From Bacillus salipaludis (GTDB lineage: Bacteria > Bacillota > Bacilli > Bacillales_B > DSM-18226): a stretch of DNA of 64,000 nt. The notes under the pieces are model-generated. The model did not search any database, was not told the origin of the DNA, and saw only the letters and a list, made by a program, of their open reading frames with translations. The stretch lies in assembly GCF_004358205.1 (NCBI RefSeq), contig NZ_SMYO01000002.1, positions 186,001 to 250,000 on the forward strand, written 5' to 3'. This document shows positions 30,585 to 38,558 of this stretch, piece after piece (within the stretch, counting starts at the first letter, position 1; the number at the start of each line of letters is the position of its first letter). Made by a program: the position numbers and the translations under genes.

Positions 30585-30794
30585 ATGGCTAAGAATTTAT
30601 ATGATGAAAAGAGTATCGAGGAAGCAGGTCTTCAAGAGGGACAAGATGCTGTTAACCATCATGATAGAGAAGTAGATGAGGATAGAATGAGAAGAACCGC
30701 TTCACAGTATGATAATGAAAAATATCAATATCAGAAAAGTCAAAATGGCGGGGGATCCGATTCTGGTTATAATATTGAGCAAAATAGGGATTAG
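30585..30794 (+). CDS. Small hydrophilic protein, sigma-B-controlled, unknown function
   Basis: 69 residues starting MAKNLYDEKSIEEAGLQEGQ, strongly charged and Gln/Asn/Tyr-rich, with no membrane segment and a Gly-Gly-Gly linker near residue 55; probably disordered. I do not recognise the family. ATG 30585 is chosen because AGGAGG lies at 30571-30576; an upstream in-frame start at 30525 lacks an RBS. Perfect sigma-B promoter upstream, terminator downstream. Confidence 0.72.
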   Translation: MAKNLYDEKSIEEAGLQEGQDAVNHHDREVDEDRMRRTASQYDNEKYQYQKSQNGGGSDSGYNIEQNRD

Positions 30795-30836
30795 GAAATA
30801 TTCTCTGGGATTTCCTGGAGTTGAATAAATAGATAA

Positions 30837-30867
30837 GCGAGAGACCGAGCTGTCTCTCGCTGTTTTC
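30837..30867 (+). terminator. Terminator before rsbY
   Basis: GCGAGAGAC (30837-30845) pairs with GTCTCTCGC (30852-30860), then TGTTTTC. Confidence 0.8.
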
Positions 30868-30931
30868 GTACGGTTGTCATGCTAAGATAAAACTAGATAC
30901 ATAGAAGGTGTGAACGAAAAGGGGGGAGACG

Positions 30932-32074
30932 ATGAATATTGTCATTGTGGACGATAATCTGACGAATTTAATGATTATCGAAAAAATCCTGCAAAAAGAC
31001 GGCTATGATCGCATCGTCAAGCTTTCATCTGCCAAAGAATTATATGAATATTTGCAGCTGGATGGACCGAAAACGGCGGAGGTCCCGGTCGATTTAATTT
31101 TGCTGGATCTGATGATGCCGGAAATTGATGGTGTCGAGGCGTGCCGGACGATTCTCGCTCAGGAGCGGTATCAGGACCTACCGATTATTTTTGTAACGGC
31201 AATGGGTGATTCCTATAAAATGGCGGAGGCGATGGATGCTGGTGCCCTTGATTACGTGATGAAGCCCATCAATAAAATTGAGCTGCTGGCAAGAATTCGT
31301 TCTGTTCTCCGGTTAAAACAGGAGAAGGATTTACGAAAGGAACGCGACCGGCGGATTCAGTTTGAGTTGGATTTGGCGAAACAGGTACAGTTAAGTATGC
31401 TCAGTCATCCAATTCAGGATGAAAAGGTTTCGATTTCGGCGGTCTATCGTCCGTCTTTTGAACTTGCCGGTGATTTGTATGCCTGGCACCAGATTAGCCC
31501 TAACCGCTATGCGGTGATTTTGCTTGATATGATGGGGCATGGGATTTCTTCTTCGCTCATGTGTATGTATATCTATTCGGTTTTAAAGGATACGATTGTA
31601 GAGTTTGGCGATCCCGAGTCGGTGATGAAGGAGTTGAATCGCCGGATGAATCAGCTTCATTTCCCGGATAGTTTGATCAACTATTATTTTACAGCGATAT
31701 ATTTTGTCCTTGATACGGAGCAGCAGACCATTGAGTATGTGAATGCGGGCCATCCGGCGGGGATTGCGATTGTCGATAATGAAGTGAAGCTTTTGACAGA
31801 AGGATGTTGTGCGATTGGATTTTTTGAGGATATTGAGGTAGCCAAAGAGGTTATTCACTATTCAGAAGAGGCGAGGCTGTTATTGTTTACGGACGGATTG
31901 TCGGAATGGTTGGAGGAGGAGTATGAGGATGCGACTTCGAAAATTATTCGCACGTTGCAGGAAAAGGAAAATGATACTCCTGCCTTGATCCTCCAGCAAA
32001 TCCAGCAAAGCGCCGAGCCGCTGAATGTGCCTAAGGATGATATGTGCTTGGTGATGATTTCAGCGAAAGCGTGA
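30932..32074 (+). CDS. rsbY: RsbY: response-regulator PP2C phosphatase controlling sigma-B
   Basis: 380 residues. A receiver domain (1-125) with phosphoacceptor D59 in LILLDLMMPEIDG and K near 112 in DYVMKPIN is fused to a SpoIIE/PP2C phosphatase domain (150-380) with ELAGDLYAW, VILLDMMGHGISSSL and LLLFTDGLSEWLEE. In B. cereus, RsbY dephosphorylates RsbV~P once activated by the hybrid kinase RsbK, which releases SigB. rsbK, rsbM, dps and rsbVW-sigB all lie within 8 kb, as in that species. RBS AAGGGGGGAGA. Confidence 0.9.
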   Translation: MNIVIVDDNLTNLMIIEKILQKDGYDRIVKLSSAKELYEYLQLDGPKTAEVPVDLILLDLMMPEIDGVEACRTILAQERYQDLPIIFVTAMGDSYKMAEAMDAGALDYVMKPINKIELLARIRSVLRLKQEKDLRKERDRRIQFELDLAKQVQLSMLSHPIQDEKVSISAVYRPSFELAGDLYAWHQISPNRYAVILLDMMGHGISSSLMCMYIYSVLKDTIVEFGDPESVMKELNRRMNQLHFPDSLINYYFTAIYFVLDTEQQTIEYVNAGHPAGIAIVDNEVKLLTEGCCAIGFFEDIEVAKEVIHYSEEARLLLFTDGLSEWLEEEYEDATSKIIRTLQEKENDTPALILQQIQQSAEPLNVPKDDMCLVMISAKA

Positions 32075-32076
32075 GC

Positions 32077-32121
32077 CATGGGGACGGTTCTGGTTTAAAA
32101 AGTCACAGAACCGTCCCCATG
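32077..32121. repeat. Perfect 16-bp inverted repeat (GGGGACGGTTCTG type)
   Basis: CATGGGGACGGTTCTG (32077-32092) and CAGAACCGTCCCCATG (32106-32121) are perfect inverted repeats around a 13-bp loop. No T-run follows. It lies between convergent rsbY and dps and may act as a 3' stem for rsbY mRNA. Confidence 0.8.
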
Positions 32122-32126
32122 TCAAC

Positions 32127-32156
32127 AAAAAAAGCACACGACCCCTCGTGTGCTTT
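32127..32156 (-). terminator. Terminator of dps
   Basis: AAAGCACACGA (32131-32141) pairs with TCGTGTGCTTT (32146-32156); the A-run at 32127-32133 gives the minus-strand T-run. Confidence 0.9.
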
Positions 32157-32166
32157 AATCAATCCT

Positions 32167-32631
32167 TTACCCTTCCAAAAATGCCTCTAGCATCCAGCGG
32201 TGTTTTTCTAACGAAGTTCGGATTGCAATAAACATATCGGCTGTCGGTTGATCATCATGATCCTCTGCGACCGTAATCCCCTCCGTCAACTCACCGCAAA
32301 TCATCTCAAAGTCTTCGGCCAGCGTCTTCACCATTGCCGCTGTATCCTCATCACCGGATGCCTCTTTAATTGAAGCCAGCCCCAATTGTTCCTTCAAGGT
32401 TGCCGTTGGCAGCGCGCGCAGCGACAGCATTCGTTCCGCAATCGTATCAAAATGAAGACCAGCTTCCTTATACAGCTCTTCAAATTTTAGGTGAAGCGTG
32501 AAAAACTGCTCTCCTTTGACATACCAGTGATAATGATGCAATTTCATGTACAGAACCGAGAAATTCGCCACCTGCTGATCCAGTGCCTTTGTAAGTTGGG
32601 CGGTTTTGTCTTTTGTTTTTGTATTAGCCAT
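32167..32631 (-). CDS. dps: Dps/ferritin-like DNA-binding stress protein
   Basis: 154 residues of the Dps family. The ferroxidase motif is visible as LHHYHWYVKGEQFFTLHLKFEELY...HFDTIAERM, and the C-terminal helix is LEKHRWMLEAFL. Dps oxidises and stores iron and protects DNA. ATG 32631 is preferred to an ATG five codons upstream because GGAGGG lies correctly before it. B. cereus also has a ferritin-like gene between sigB and rsbY. Sigma-B promoter at 32665-32690. Confidence 0.9.
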   Translation of the reverse strand: MANTKTKDKTAQLTKALDQQVANFSVLYMKLHHYHWYVKGEQFFTLHLKFEELYKEAGLHFDTIAERMLSLRALPTATLKEQLGLASIKEASGDEDTAAMVKTLAEDFEMICGELTEGITVAEDHDDQPTADMFIAIRTSLEKHRWMLEAFLEG

Positions 32632-32664
32632 AAAAAATCCCTCCATTCACTTGATATCTATTCA

Positions 32665-32690
32665 GTACCCGTCCATCACCCAGACTAAAC
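32665..32690 (-). promoter_or_regulatory. Sigma-B promoter of dps
   Basis: Minus strand: GTTTAG, 14-bp spacer, GGGTAC, 34 bp upstream of the dps start. Confidence 0.75.
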
Positions 32691-32711
32691 AAAAAGCAAG
32701 TTTACAAGAAT

Positions 32712-32737
32712 GTTTCATAAATTTTTCAAATTGGTAA
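32712..32737 (+). promoter_or_regulatory. Weak sigma-B-like promoter upstream of rsbK
   Basis: GTTTCA, 14-bp spacer, TGGTAA. Two -10 positions deviate; listed because it points to rsbK and would give positive feedback. Confidence 0.3.
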
Positions 32738-32833
32738 AATTCGCCTAACAATAGTCGTAAACGCCAAAATTAATATGAAAAATATGGTAGAATTATGGCG
32801 TTATCCTTGTCGAATGATACCGGGAAGAGGGCG

Positions 32834-35560
32834 ATGATCATAAAAAATATTAAATTCAATATTCCAGCAAAAATCATTACAGGCTATTTAACCATCCTGA
32901 TTTGCCTCGGGATCTCTCTACTAATCGTCAATGATAGAATGACAGATTTACAGAAGGAGGCAGACCTCCTTTCCAGTCATGATATCCAAGTCCACGACTT
33001 GGTCAATCAGCTGCAAAAAAATGTTCTCGACATGGAAACAGGCATGCGAGGCTATGTCATCACGGGAGATAACCAATATCTCGACCCCTATGAGGACGGA
33101 AGCAGAAGCTGGCTGATTAATTATAATAAGCTTCACTCGCTATTAATGCATAACACGAACCAGAAGCATAACCTCGAGGAAATCAAACCGCTGATCCAAA
33201 GCTGGATCAAAAACTCTGGGGAATATGTGATTGAGGCGAAAAAGGCAAATGATACAGCCGCATTAAATCGGCATTTTAAAGAAAATACCGGAAAAAAACT
33301 GACCGACCAGCTGAATACACAATTTGATTCCTTTCTCAATGAAGAAAAGCAGTTGACGGCGCAACGGATTGATAAACTGAATCAAAATAATATAAATTTA
33401 AAAATTACTTTTTATACGATTATCATCTTAGTGTCCATCATCACATTAGTAACAGCATTTTCACTGGGGAACTCGATTGTAAAAACGATCAGGCAGGTTG
33501 TAAGAACGATTCAAAGCATCACTGAATCCAAAGTCGACCTTTCCACACGCATAAAAGTGAAAACCCGTGATGAGACCCGTGACCTGGCCGATGCGATGAA
33601 CAATCTCCTCAGCAGTTTGGAGAAGCAAAGCTGGATCCAGAAAAGTATGACGGAAATCTCGACAATGTATCAGGGAATCACGGATATCACCGTGCTGGCA
33701 CAAACCTTTATCACAAAGCTTGCCCCGTTGCTCGATGCTGTTTATGGTGTCGTCTATTTGCGGAAGGCGGATGGTCAAGGCGTTCATTTTGTCAAAACAG
33801 CGGGCTATGCGATTAAAGATCAGGATGTTGCCTCAAGCTTTCGCCTAGGGGAAGGGATGGTGGGACAATGTGCCCTGGATCAAAGAATTTTTCTTATCGA
33901 CACTTTGCCTGAAGATCATATCAAACTAACCTCCGGCCTCGGAGCTTCCTCACCGACCCATTTACTAGTTGCTCCTATCGTGGTGGACGGCAAGGTCGAG
34001 GCAGTCGTTGAGTTCGCTGCACTGCAGCCGTTTCAAACGCAGCACCTCACCTTATTGGACCTGCTTCAAGATAAATTTGGTTCATCGATTACGAGTGTGC
34101 TCGGACGGATGGAAGTAGAGAGACTGCTTAGTGAATCCCAAGTAATGACAGAGGAATTACAAGCACAATCGGAAGAACTTCAAGCGCAATCGGAGGAATT
34201 GCAAATGCAGCAAGAGCAGCTGCAAATCTCCAATGACTTTTTAGAGGAGCAAAACCATCATGCCGAACAACGGGCCGCAGAGCTGAAAAAAGCGAAGGAT
34301 GAATTAGTGGAATATTCGTTGAAGCTTGAGCAGAGCTCGCAATATAAATCGGATTTTCTTGCGAATATGTCACATGAGCTGCGTACACCGTTGAACAGTA
34401 TTCTCATCCTTTCGCAAATGCTGATAGAAAATAATCAGGAGATGGACAATGCTGAGGTCGAGGAATATTCACGTGTGGTGTACACGGCTGGGGAAGATTT
34501 GCTGCGGCTAATCGACGATATTCTTGATTTATCAAAAATTGAGGCAGGAAAAATTGAAATTTTAACAGACGAAGTGAATGTTACAGAGCTTCCGCAGTTA
34601 TTAAAAAACATGTTTGACCCGGTTGCCGCAAAAAAGAATGTGAAGTTTGAAGTGGTAACGCATCCGGATGTCCCTCCAGTCATCTCGACAGATGGACAAC
34701 GATTGCAGCAGATTTTAAAAAATCTTTTATCGAATGCTTTTAAATTTACTGAACAAGGGTCAGTAACGGTACGAATGGAGCTTGCCCCACCAGACTTTGC
34801 AGAAAAATTAGAGGTGGAGGGACCGGTTATGGCGATTTCCGTGACGGATACGGGTATTGGAATTCCAGCTGAAAAGCAGCAAATTATCTTTGATGCCTTT
34901 CAACAAGTGGACGGGACGACGAATCGTCAATACGGCGGCACCGGCTTAGGCCTTTCGATTTGCCGCGAATTTACCCGCTTACTTGGCGGTTTGATCAAGC
35001 TAGAAAGTGAACCGCAGAAGGGAAGTACATTTACCATTTATATTCCGAGCAGACTCGAGTCTGAGGTGCAGCAAGAAGAACAGGGGCTTAAGGAGGCAGC
35101 GGCAGGGATCAACGAAGTAGCAGCGACGCAAATTCCTTTTGAAAAAAAATCTCCGTCGTCTGAACACTTATTTAAAGGGAAAAAAGTTCTCCTTGTGGAC
35201 GATGATGCCCGTAATGTTTTCGCCCTTGTGACGGCGCTTGAACGAAAAGGAATGCTGGTGCAAATTGCAGAAAATGGGCAGCAGGCATTAGATATTTTGC
35301 GGGACAACACCGACTTTGACCTTATTTTTATGGATATTATGATGCCGGTGATGGGCGGCTATGAGGCGATGAAGGCAATCCGTCACGATCTGAAGATGGT
35401 TCATTTGCCGATTATTGCCTTGACCGCGAAAGCGATGAAAGGGGAACGCAGCAAATGTATGGAAGCAGGAGCATCTGACTATATTATGAAACCATTAAAT
35501 ATTGATCAGCTGTTCTCGTTGATGCGGGTATGGCTGACTGAGCAGGTGAATCAATCATGA
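32834..35560 (+). CDS. rsbK: RsbK: hybrid sensor histidine kinase of the sigma-B pathway
   Basis: 908 residues. Membrane helix 1 (~14-34), extracellular CHASE3-like domain (~40-180, including NVLDMETGMRGYVITGDNQYL), helix 2 (~190-212), HAMP (~215-270), GAF (~290-420), coiled coil (ELQAQSEELQAQSEELQMQQ), HisKA with His514 (FLANMSHELRTPLNSI), HATPase (GTGIGIPAEKQ, GGTGLGLSI) and a C-terminal receiver (VLLVDDDARNVF, LIFMDIMMPVMGG). The layout matches B. cereus RsbK, which activates RsbY. ATG 32834 is preceded by AAGAGG; a start at 32795 lacks an RBS. It overlaps rsbM by 4 bp. Confidence 0.88.
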   Translation: MIIKNIKFNIPAKIITGYLTILICLGISLLIVNDRMTDLQKEADLLSSHDIQVHDLVNQLQKNVLDMETGMRGYVITGDNQYLDPYEDGSRSWLINYNKLHSLLMHNTNQKHNLEEIKPLIQSWIKNSGEYVIEAKKANDTAALNRHFKENTGKKLTDQLNTQFDSFLNEEKQLTAQRIDKLNQNNINLKITFYTIIILVSIITLVTAFSLGNSIVKTIRQVVRTIQSITESKVDLSTRIKVKTRDETRDLADAMNNLLSSLEKQSWIQKSMTEISTMYQGITDITVLAQTFITKLAPLLDAVYGVVYLRKADGQGVHFVKTAGYAIKDQDVASSFRLGEGMVGQCALDQRIFLIDTLPEDHIKLTSGLGASSPTHLLVAPIVVDGKVEAVVEFAALQPFQTQHLTLLDLLQDKFGSSITSVLGRMEVERLLSESQVMTEELQAQSEELQAQSEELQMQQEQLQISNDFLEEQNHHAEQRAAELKKAKDELVEYSLKLEQSSQYKSDFLANMSHELRTPLNSILILSQMLIENNQEMDNAEVEEYSRVVYTAGEDLLRLIDDILDLSKIEAGKIEILTDEVNVTELPQLLKNMFDPVAAKKNVKFEVVTHPDVPPVISTDGQRLQQILKNLLSNAFKFTEQGSVTVRMELAPPDFAEKLEVEGPVMAISVTDTGIGIPAEKQQIIFDAFQQVDGTTNRQYGGTGLGLSICREFTRLLGGLIKLESEPQKGSTFTIYIPSRLESEVQQEEQGLKEAAAGINEVAATQIPFEKKSPSSEHLFKGKKVLLVDDDARNVFALVTALERKGMLVQIAENGQQALDILRDNTDFDLIFMDIMMPVMGGYEAMKAIRHDLKMVHLPIIALTAKAMKGERSKCMEAGASDYIMKPLNIDQLFSLMRVWLTEQVNQS

Positions 35561-36408
35561 GTGAATTAATCGTAGAAACCGAAGAGTTTTCGCCGACAGA
35601 GCTGCAGAATATTGAAATGAATTTGCTGCTTGAAGGCATCTATCAGATGTATGGCTATGACTTTCGCGACTATGTCCGGGCCTCATTATTCAGAAGGGTT
35701 ACCAACCGGATGAAAATGGAGAGGCTTAAGACGATTACGGCGCTATTGGAAAAAGTGCTTCATGAACCGGATTGTTTAGAGCGGCTGCTCAATGATTTGT
35801 CGATTCGGATGACAGAAATGTACAGGGACCCAAGCTTTTTTGCGGCGTTTCGCCAAGAAGTGGTTCCATTGCTGCGCGCGCTTCCGGAAGTTCGGATTTG
35901 GCACGCGGGCTGTGCGACTGGGGAAGAGGTTTACTCCATGGCTATTCTCATGCAGGAGGAGGGGCTGGCGGAAAAAACGACCATCTATGCAACGGATATG
36001 AATGATCGAGCGCTTAAGGTGGCGCAAAAGGGAGCGTTCCCGCTGAAGAAAATGCAGCAATATACGAAAAATTATTTGGCTGCGGGAGGAAGTAAGGCTT
36101 TTTCCGAATATTATACGACGGATCATCAGTTTGCTTATTTTTGCCCGATGATGAAGGAGAAACTGATTTTTGCGCAGCATAATTTAGTAACGGATAGTTC
36201 GTTTAATGAGTTCCATGTCATTTTGTGCCGGAATGTTATGATTTATTTTAACAGCGACCTTCAGCAGAACGTCCATCGCCTCATGTACAACAGTTTGGCA
36301 GATGCGGGCTTCATCGGCCTGGGCAGTAAGGAATCGATCTTGTTTCTCCCGAAAGACATTCATTATGAGGAATTCAATTCGCAGGAACGAATTTATCGGA
36401 AAAAGTAA
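35557..36408 (+). CDS. rsbM: RsbM: CheR-type methyltransferase modulating RsbK
   Basis: 283 residues. The N-terminal helical CheR domain (MYGYDFRDYVRASLFRRVTNRM) is followed by the SAM-binding Rossmann fold with IWHAGCATGEEVYSMA, IYATDMNDRALKVAQKG, and the CheR signature HVILCRNVMIYFN. In B. cereus, RsbM methylates RsbK and holds it inactive without stress. The ATGA overlap with rsbK shows that the enzyme and its target are translated together. No chemoreceptor genes are nearby, which supports the non-chemotaxis role. Confidence 0.88.
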   Translation: MSELIVETEEFSPTELQNIEMNLLLEGIYQMYGYDFRDYVRASLFRRVTNRMKMERLKTITALLEKVLHEPDCLERLLNDLSIRMTEMYRDPSFFAAFRQEVVPLLRALPEVRIWHAGCATGEEVYSMAILMQEEGLAEKTTIYATDMNDRALKVAQKGAFPLKKMQQYTKNYLAAGGSKAFSEYYTTDHQFAYFCPMMKEKLIFAQHNLVTDSSFNEFHVILCRNVMIYFNSDLQQNVHRLMYNSLADAGFIGLGSKESILFLPKDIHYEEFNSQERIYRKK

Positions 36409-36432
36409 AACGGCCCCGTTTAAGGGCCGTTT
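36408..36432. terminator. Bidirectional terminator between rsbM and the 59-residue gene
   Basis: AAACGGCCC (36408-36416) pairs with GGGCCGTTT (36424-36432). The two genes converge here. Confidence 0.8.
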
Positions 36433-36435
36433 CGA

Positions 36436-36615
36436 TTAATCTTGCAGCGGGTCCGGGGTGAGATTTTCTTCCCGTAACTCACTGCCCGTTTTTTGCTCCT
36501 TCATTTCTTTACCAAGCTTTTTCATTTCGTCCAAATTCTGAGCCATCGAGCTGTTATTGTTGGATGCAGCCTTCAAATCCTGAATGAATTGAGCAGATTT
36601 AACCTTTTCATCCAT
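36436..36615 (-). CDS. Small hydrophilic protein, unknown function
   Basis: 59 residues starting MDEKVKSAQFIQDLKAASNN, charged and helical, with a Glu/Lys-rich middle (MKKLGKEMKEQ). I recognise no family. ATG 36615 follows GGAGTG; an ATG ten codons upstream lacks this. A sigma-B-like promoter (36639-36663) precedes it, next to the sigB operon. Confidence 0.65.
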   Translation of the reverse strand: MDEKVKSAQFIQDLKAASNNNSSMAQNLDEMKKLGKEMKEQKTGSELREENLTPDPLQD

Positions 36616-36638
36616 TGCTATCACTCCTTTCTTTTTAT

Positions 36639-36663
36639 ATACCACCTATATTTTTATTGAAAC
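36639..36663 (-). promoter_or_regulatory. Probable sigma-B promoter of the 59-residue gene
   Basis: Minus strand: GTTTCA, 13-bp spacer, TGGTAT. One -10 mismatch. Confidence 0.5.
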
Positions 36664-36676
36664 ATTTTAAACTTAT

Positions 36677-36798
36677 TGATTGGAGCGGAAGGTGCGAAGA
36701 CTCCTGTGGGAGTACGGGGTAGGGGAGACCCCGCAGGAGCAAAGCGACGAGGAGGCTCCCCAGACCGCCCACGGAAAGCGAAGCATCTGGAGCGGAAA
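36677..36798. repeat. Dispersed repeat, long form, copy B (upstream of rsbV)
   Basis: About 122 bp with the same core as copy A (TGATTGGAGCGGAAGG at the left, CTGGAGCGGAAAT at the right). It ends 28 bp before the sigma-B -35 box of rsbV, so it is a neighbour of the autoregulatory promoter. Its flanking inverted repeat is less perfect than in copy A. Confidence 0.88.
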
Positions 36799-36826
36799 TA
36801 AACTTGAAAAAATTTTTTTAAAAAAG

Positions 36827-36852
36827 GTTTAAGGTTCTGAAGAGGCGGGTAT
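36827..36852 (+). promoter_or_regulatory. Autoregulatory sigma-B promoter of rsbV-rsbW-sigB
   Basis: GTTTAA, 14-bp spacer, GGGTAT, a perfect match, 34 bp before the rsbV start. Such a promoter gives positive feedback in all characterised bacilli. Confidence 0.88.
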
Positions 36853-36885
36853 GTAACAAATAAATAATCCAGAGGTGATCATGAA

Positions 36886-37200
36886 ATGAATCTAAAAATA
36901 GATAAACATCAGAATAATGAAGAAACCTTTGTCCAAGTTTCCGGCGAAATTGATGCCTATACGGCACCACAGCTAAGAGAAGAACTGTTGCCGCTAGCGG
37001 AAGGAAAAAACAAGACGCTAACCGTCAGTTTAAAGGATGTTTCTTATTTAGACAGTACCGGACTTGGAGTCTTTATCGGTTTATTTAAACAATTGAAGAA
37101 AAATGAAGGAGAGCTGAAGCTGATTGATTTATCCGATCGGTTAAAACGACTCTTCGAAATTACAGGCATAAGCAACATTATTCATATTTCTGCAGAATAA
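36886..37200 (+). CDS. rsbV: RsbV: anti-anti-sigma factor
   Basis: STAS-domain protein of 104 residues. The phosphorylation site is Ser57 in SYLDSTGLGVFIGLF. Unphosphorylated RsbV binds RsbW and frees SigB; RsbW phosphorylates it, RsbY dephosphorylates it. AGAGGTGAT precedes ATG 36886. First gene of the autoregulated operon, 13 bp before rsbW. Confidence 0.94.
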   Translation: MNLKIDKHQNNEETFVQVSGEIDAYTAPQLREELLPLAEGKNKTLTVSLKDVSYLDSTGLGVFIGLFKQLKKNEGELKLIDLSDRLKRLFEITGISNIIHISAE

Positions 37201-37213
37201 AGGGTGGGGGACG

Positions 37214-37696
37214 ATGAAACAAGTGATGGATTATATTGAAATGAAGATTCCTGCAAAACCAGAATATGTGGGTGTCATCCGATTAACCTTATCGGGGATC
37301 ACGAGCCGAATGGGCTATACATATGAGGAAATTGAGGATATTAAAATTGCTGTAAGTGAGGCTTGTACAAATGCCGTTCAGCATGCCTACCGTGAGGACG
37401 AAGCAGGAGAAATGGTGGTAGGATTTGGAATTTATGAGGACAAATTAGAAGTGATGGTAGCGGATTATGGAAAGAGCTTTAATTTTGCCAAGACGAAACA
37501 GGAACTTGGCCCATATACAAAGTCAAGCACCGTGGATCAACTTGTAGAAGGAGGGTTGGGTCTCTATTTGATTGAAACGCTCATGGACGAAGTCCATGTA
37601 ACGAACACGTCCGGCGTAACCGTCTTCATGGTGAAGCATTTAAGTGGGGAGCGTGATAATCATGACACAACCATCTCAAGCCATGAAGCGAACTAA
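37214..37696 (+). CDS. rsbW: RsbW: anti-sigma-B factor and serine kinase
   Basis: 160 residues of the GHKL kinase fold. The N-box is IAVSEACTNAVQHAY, and VADYGKSFNF and VEGGLGLYLIETLMDEV form the ATP lid. It binds SigB or phosphorylates RsbV according to energy and stress state. The 3' end overlaps sigB by 35 bp, so stoichiometry is set by translational coupling. Confidence 0.94.
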   Translation: MKQVMDYIEMKIPAKPEYVGVIRLTLSGITSRMGYTYEEIEDIKIAVSEACTNAVQHAYREDEAGEMVVGFGIYEDKLEVMVADYGKSFNFAKTKQELGPYTKSSTVDQLVEGGLGLYLIETLMDEVHVTNTSGVTVFMVKHLSGERDNHDTTISSHEAN

Positions 37697-38438
37697 GGAA
37701 GAAATCAATGAGCTGATTCGCGAGTATCAGGAGAATGAGAGCCCGTTAGCTCAAACCGCGCTAACAGAACAATACACGGCCCTGATTGCGAGTCTTGCAA
37801 GGAAATATTCAAGGGGGAAACACTTTCATGAAGATCTCTTTCAAGTAGGGATGATTGGGCTATTGGTATCGATTAGAAGATATGATGAAAGTTTTGGCAA
37901 ATCTTTTGAAGCGTTTTTAATTCCAACCGTCATTGGTGAAATAAAACGGTTTTTACGGGATAAAACGTGGAGTGTCCATGTCCCAAGGCGGATCAAGGAA
38001 TTGTGGCCAAAGGTAAAAACTGTGGTGGACGAGCTCACTACTCTGTATCAGCGTTCACCGAAAATCCAGGAAATTGCAGATTATATAGGGATTTCGGAAG
38101 AAGAGGTCCTAGAGGCCATCGAGATGGGGAAAAACTATCAAGCTGCATCTGTTGATCAGCCAACGGAAACGGGGTCTGAGGGCAGCACGGTGACGCCGCT
38201 TGATATTATCGGTTCGCCTGATGAAGGTTTTGAAAGGGTAGACCAAAAGCTGGTACTTGAGAGCAGTCTTCATGTGTTATCGGATCGGGAGAAGGAGATC
38301 CTGAAGTGTACGTTTTTGGAGAATAAGAGTCAAAAGGTGACAGCTGAGCAATTGGGAATGTCGCAGATGCATGTTTCCCGCCTGCAAAAGAAGGCGATTG
38401 AAAAACTGCGAAGGGAAATCGAAAGCAATGTCCATTAA
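37662..38438 (+). CDS. sigB: RNA polymerase sigma-B factor
   Basis: 258 residues, sigma-70 group 3. Region 2 contains FHEDLFQVGMIGLLVSIRRYDE and SFEAFLIPTVIGEIKRFLRD, then WSVHVPRRIKEL, and region 4 DREKEILKCTFLENKSQKVTAEQLGMSQMHVSRLQKKAI. The ATG at 37662 (MTQPSQ) follows GGGGAG; an earlier in-frame GTG at 37644 is less likely. It directs the stress promoters listed around it. Terminator at 38449. Confidence 0.95.
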   Translation: MTQPSQAMKRTKEEINELIREYQENESPLAQTALTEQYTALIASLARKYSRGKHFHEDLFQVGMIGLLVSIRRYDESFGKSFEAFLIPTVIGEIKRFLRDKTWSVHVPRRIKELWPKVKTVVDELTTLYQRSPKIQEIADYIGISEEEVLEAIEMGKNYQAASVDQPTETGSEGSTVTPLDIIGSPDEGFERVDQKLVLESSLHVLSDREKEILKCTFLENKSQKVTAEQLGMSQMHVSRLQKKAIEKLRREIESNVH

Positions 38439-38448
38439 GAATGAACCT

Positions 38449-38494
38449 AAGCCGTACGACTATTTTTAAGGGAAATAGTTGTGCGGCTTTTTTA
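38449..38494 (+). terminator. Terminator of the sigB operon
   Basis: AAGCCGTACGACTATTT (38449-38465) pairs with AAATAGTTGTGCGGCTT (with G-U pairs), followed by TTTTTTATTTT. Confidence 0.88.
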
Positions 38495-38515
38495 TTTTAA
38501 TTTTAGGTCCTTATC

Positions 38516-38548
38516 AAAAACACCTCCGAAAAATTTGGAGGTGTTTTT
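38516..38548 (-). terminator. Terminator of the SDR gene
   Basis: AAAAACACCTCC (38516-38527) pairs perfectly with GGAGGTGTTTTT (38537-38548) and serves the minus strand, tail to tail with the sigB terminator. Confidence 0.88.
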
Positions 38549-38558
38549 ACAGGCACTA

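Noticed and set aside
32077..32121. Terminal inverted repeats of an insertion sequence
   Set aside because: The arms are only 13 bp apart and enclose no transposase.
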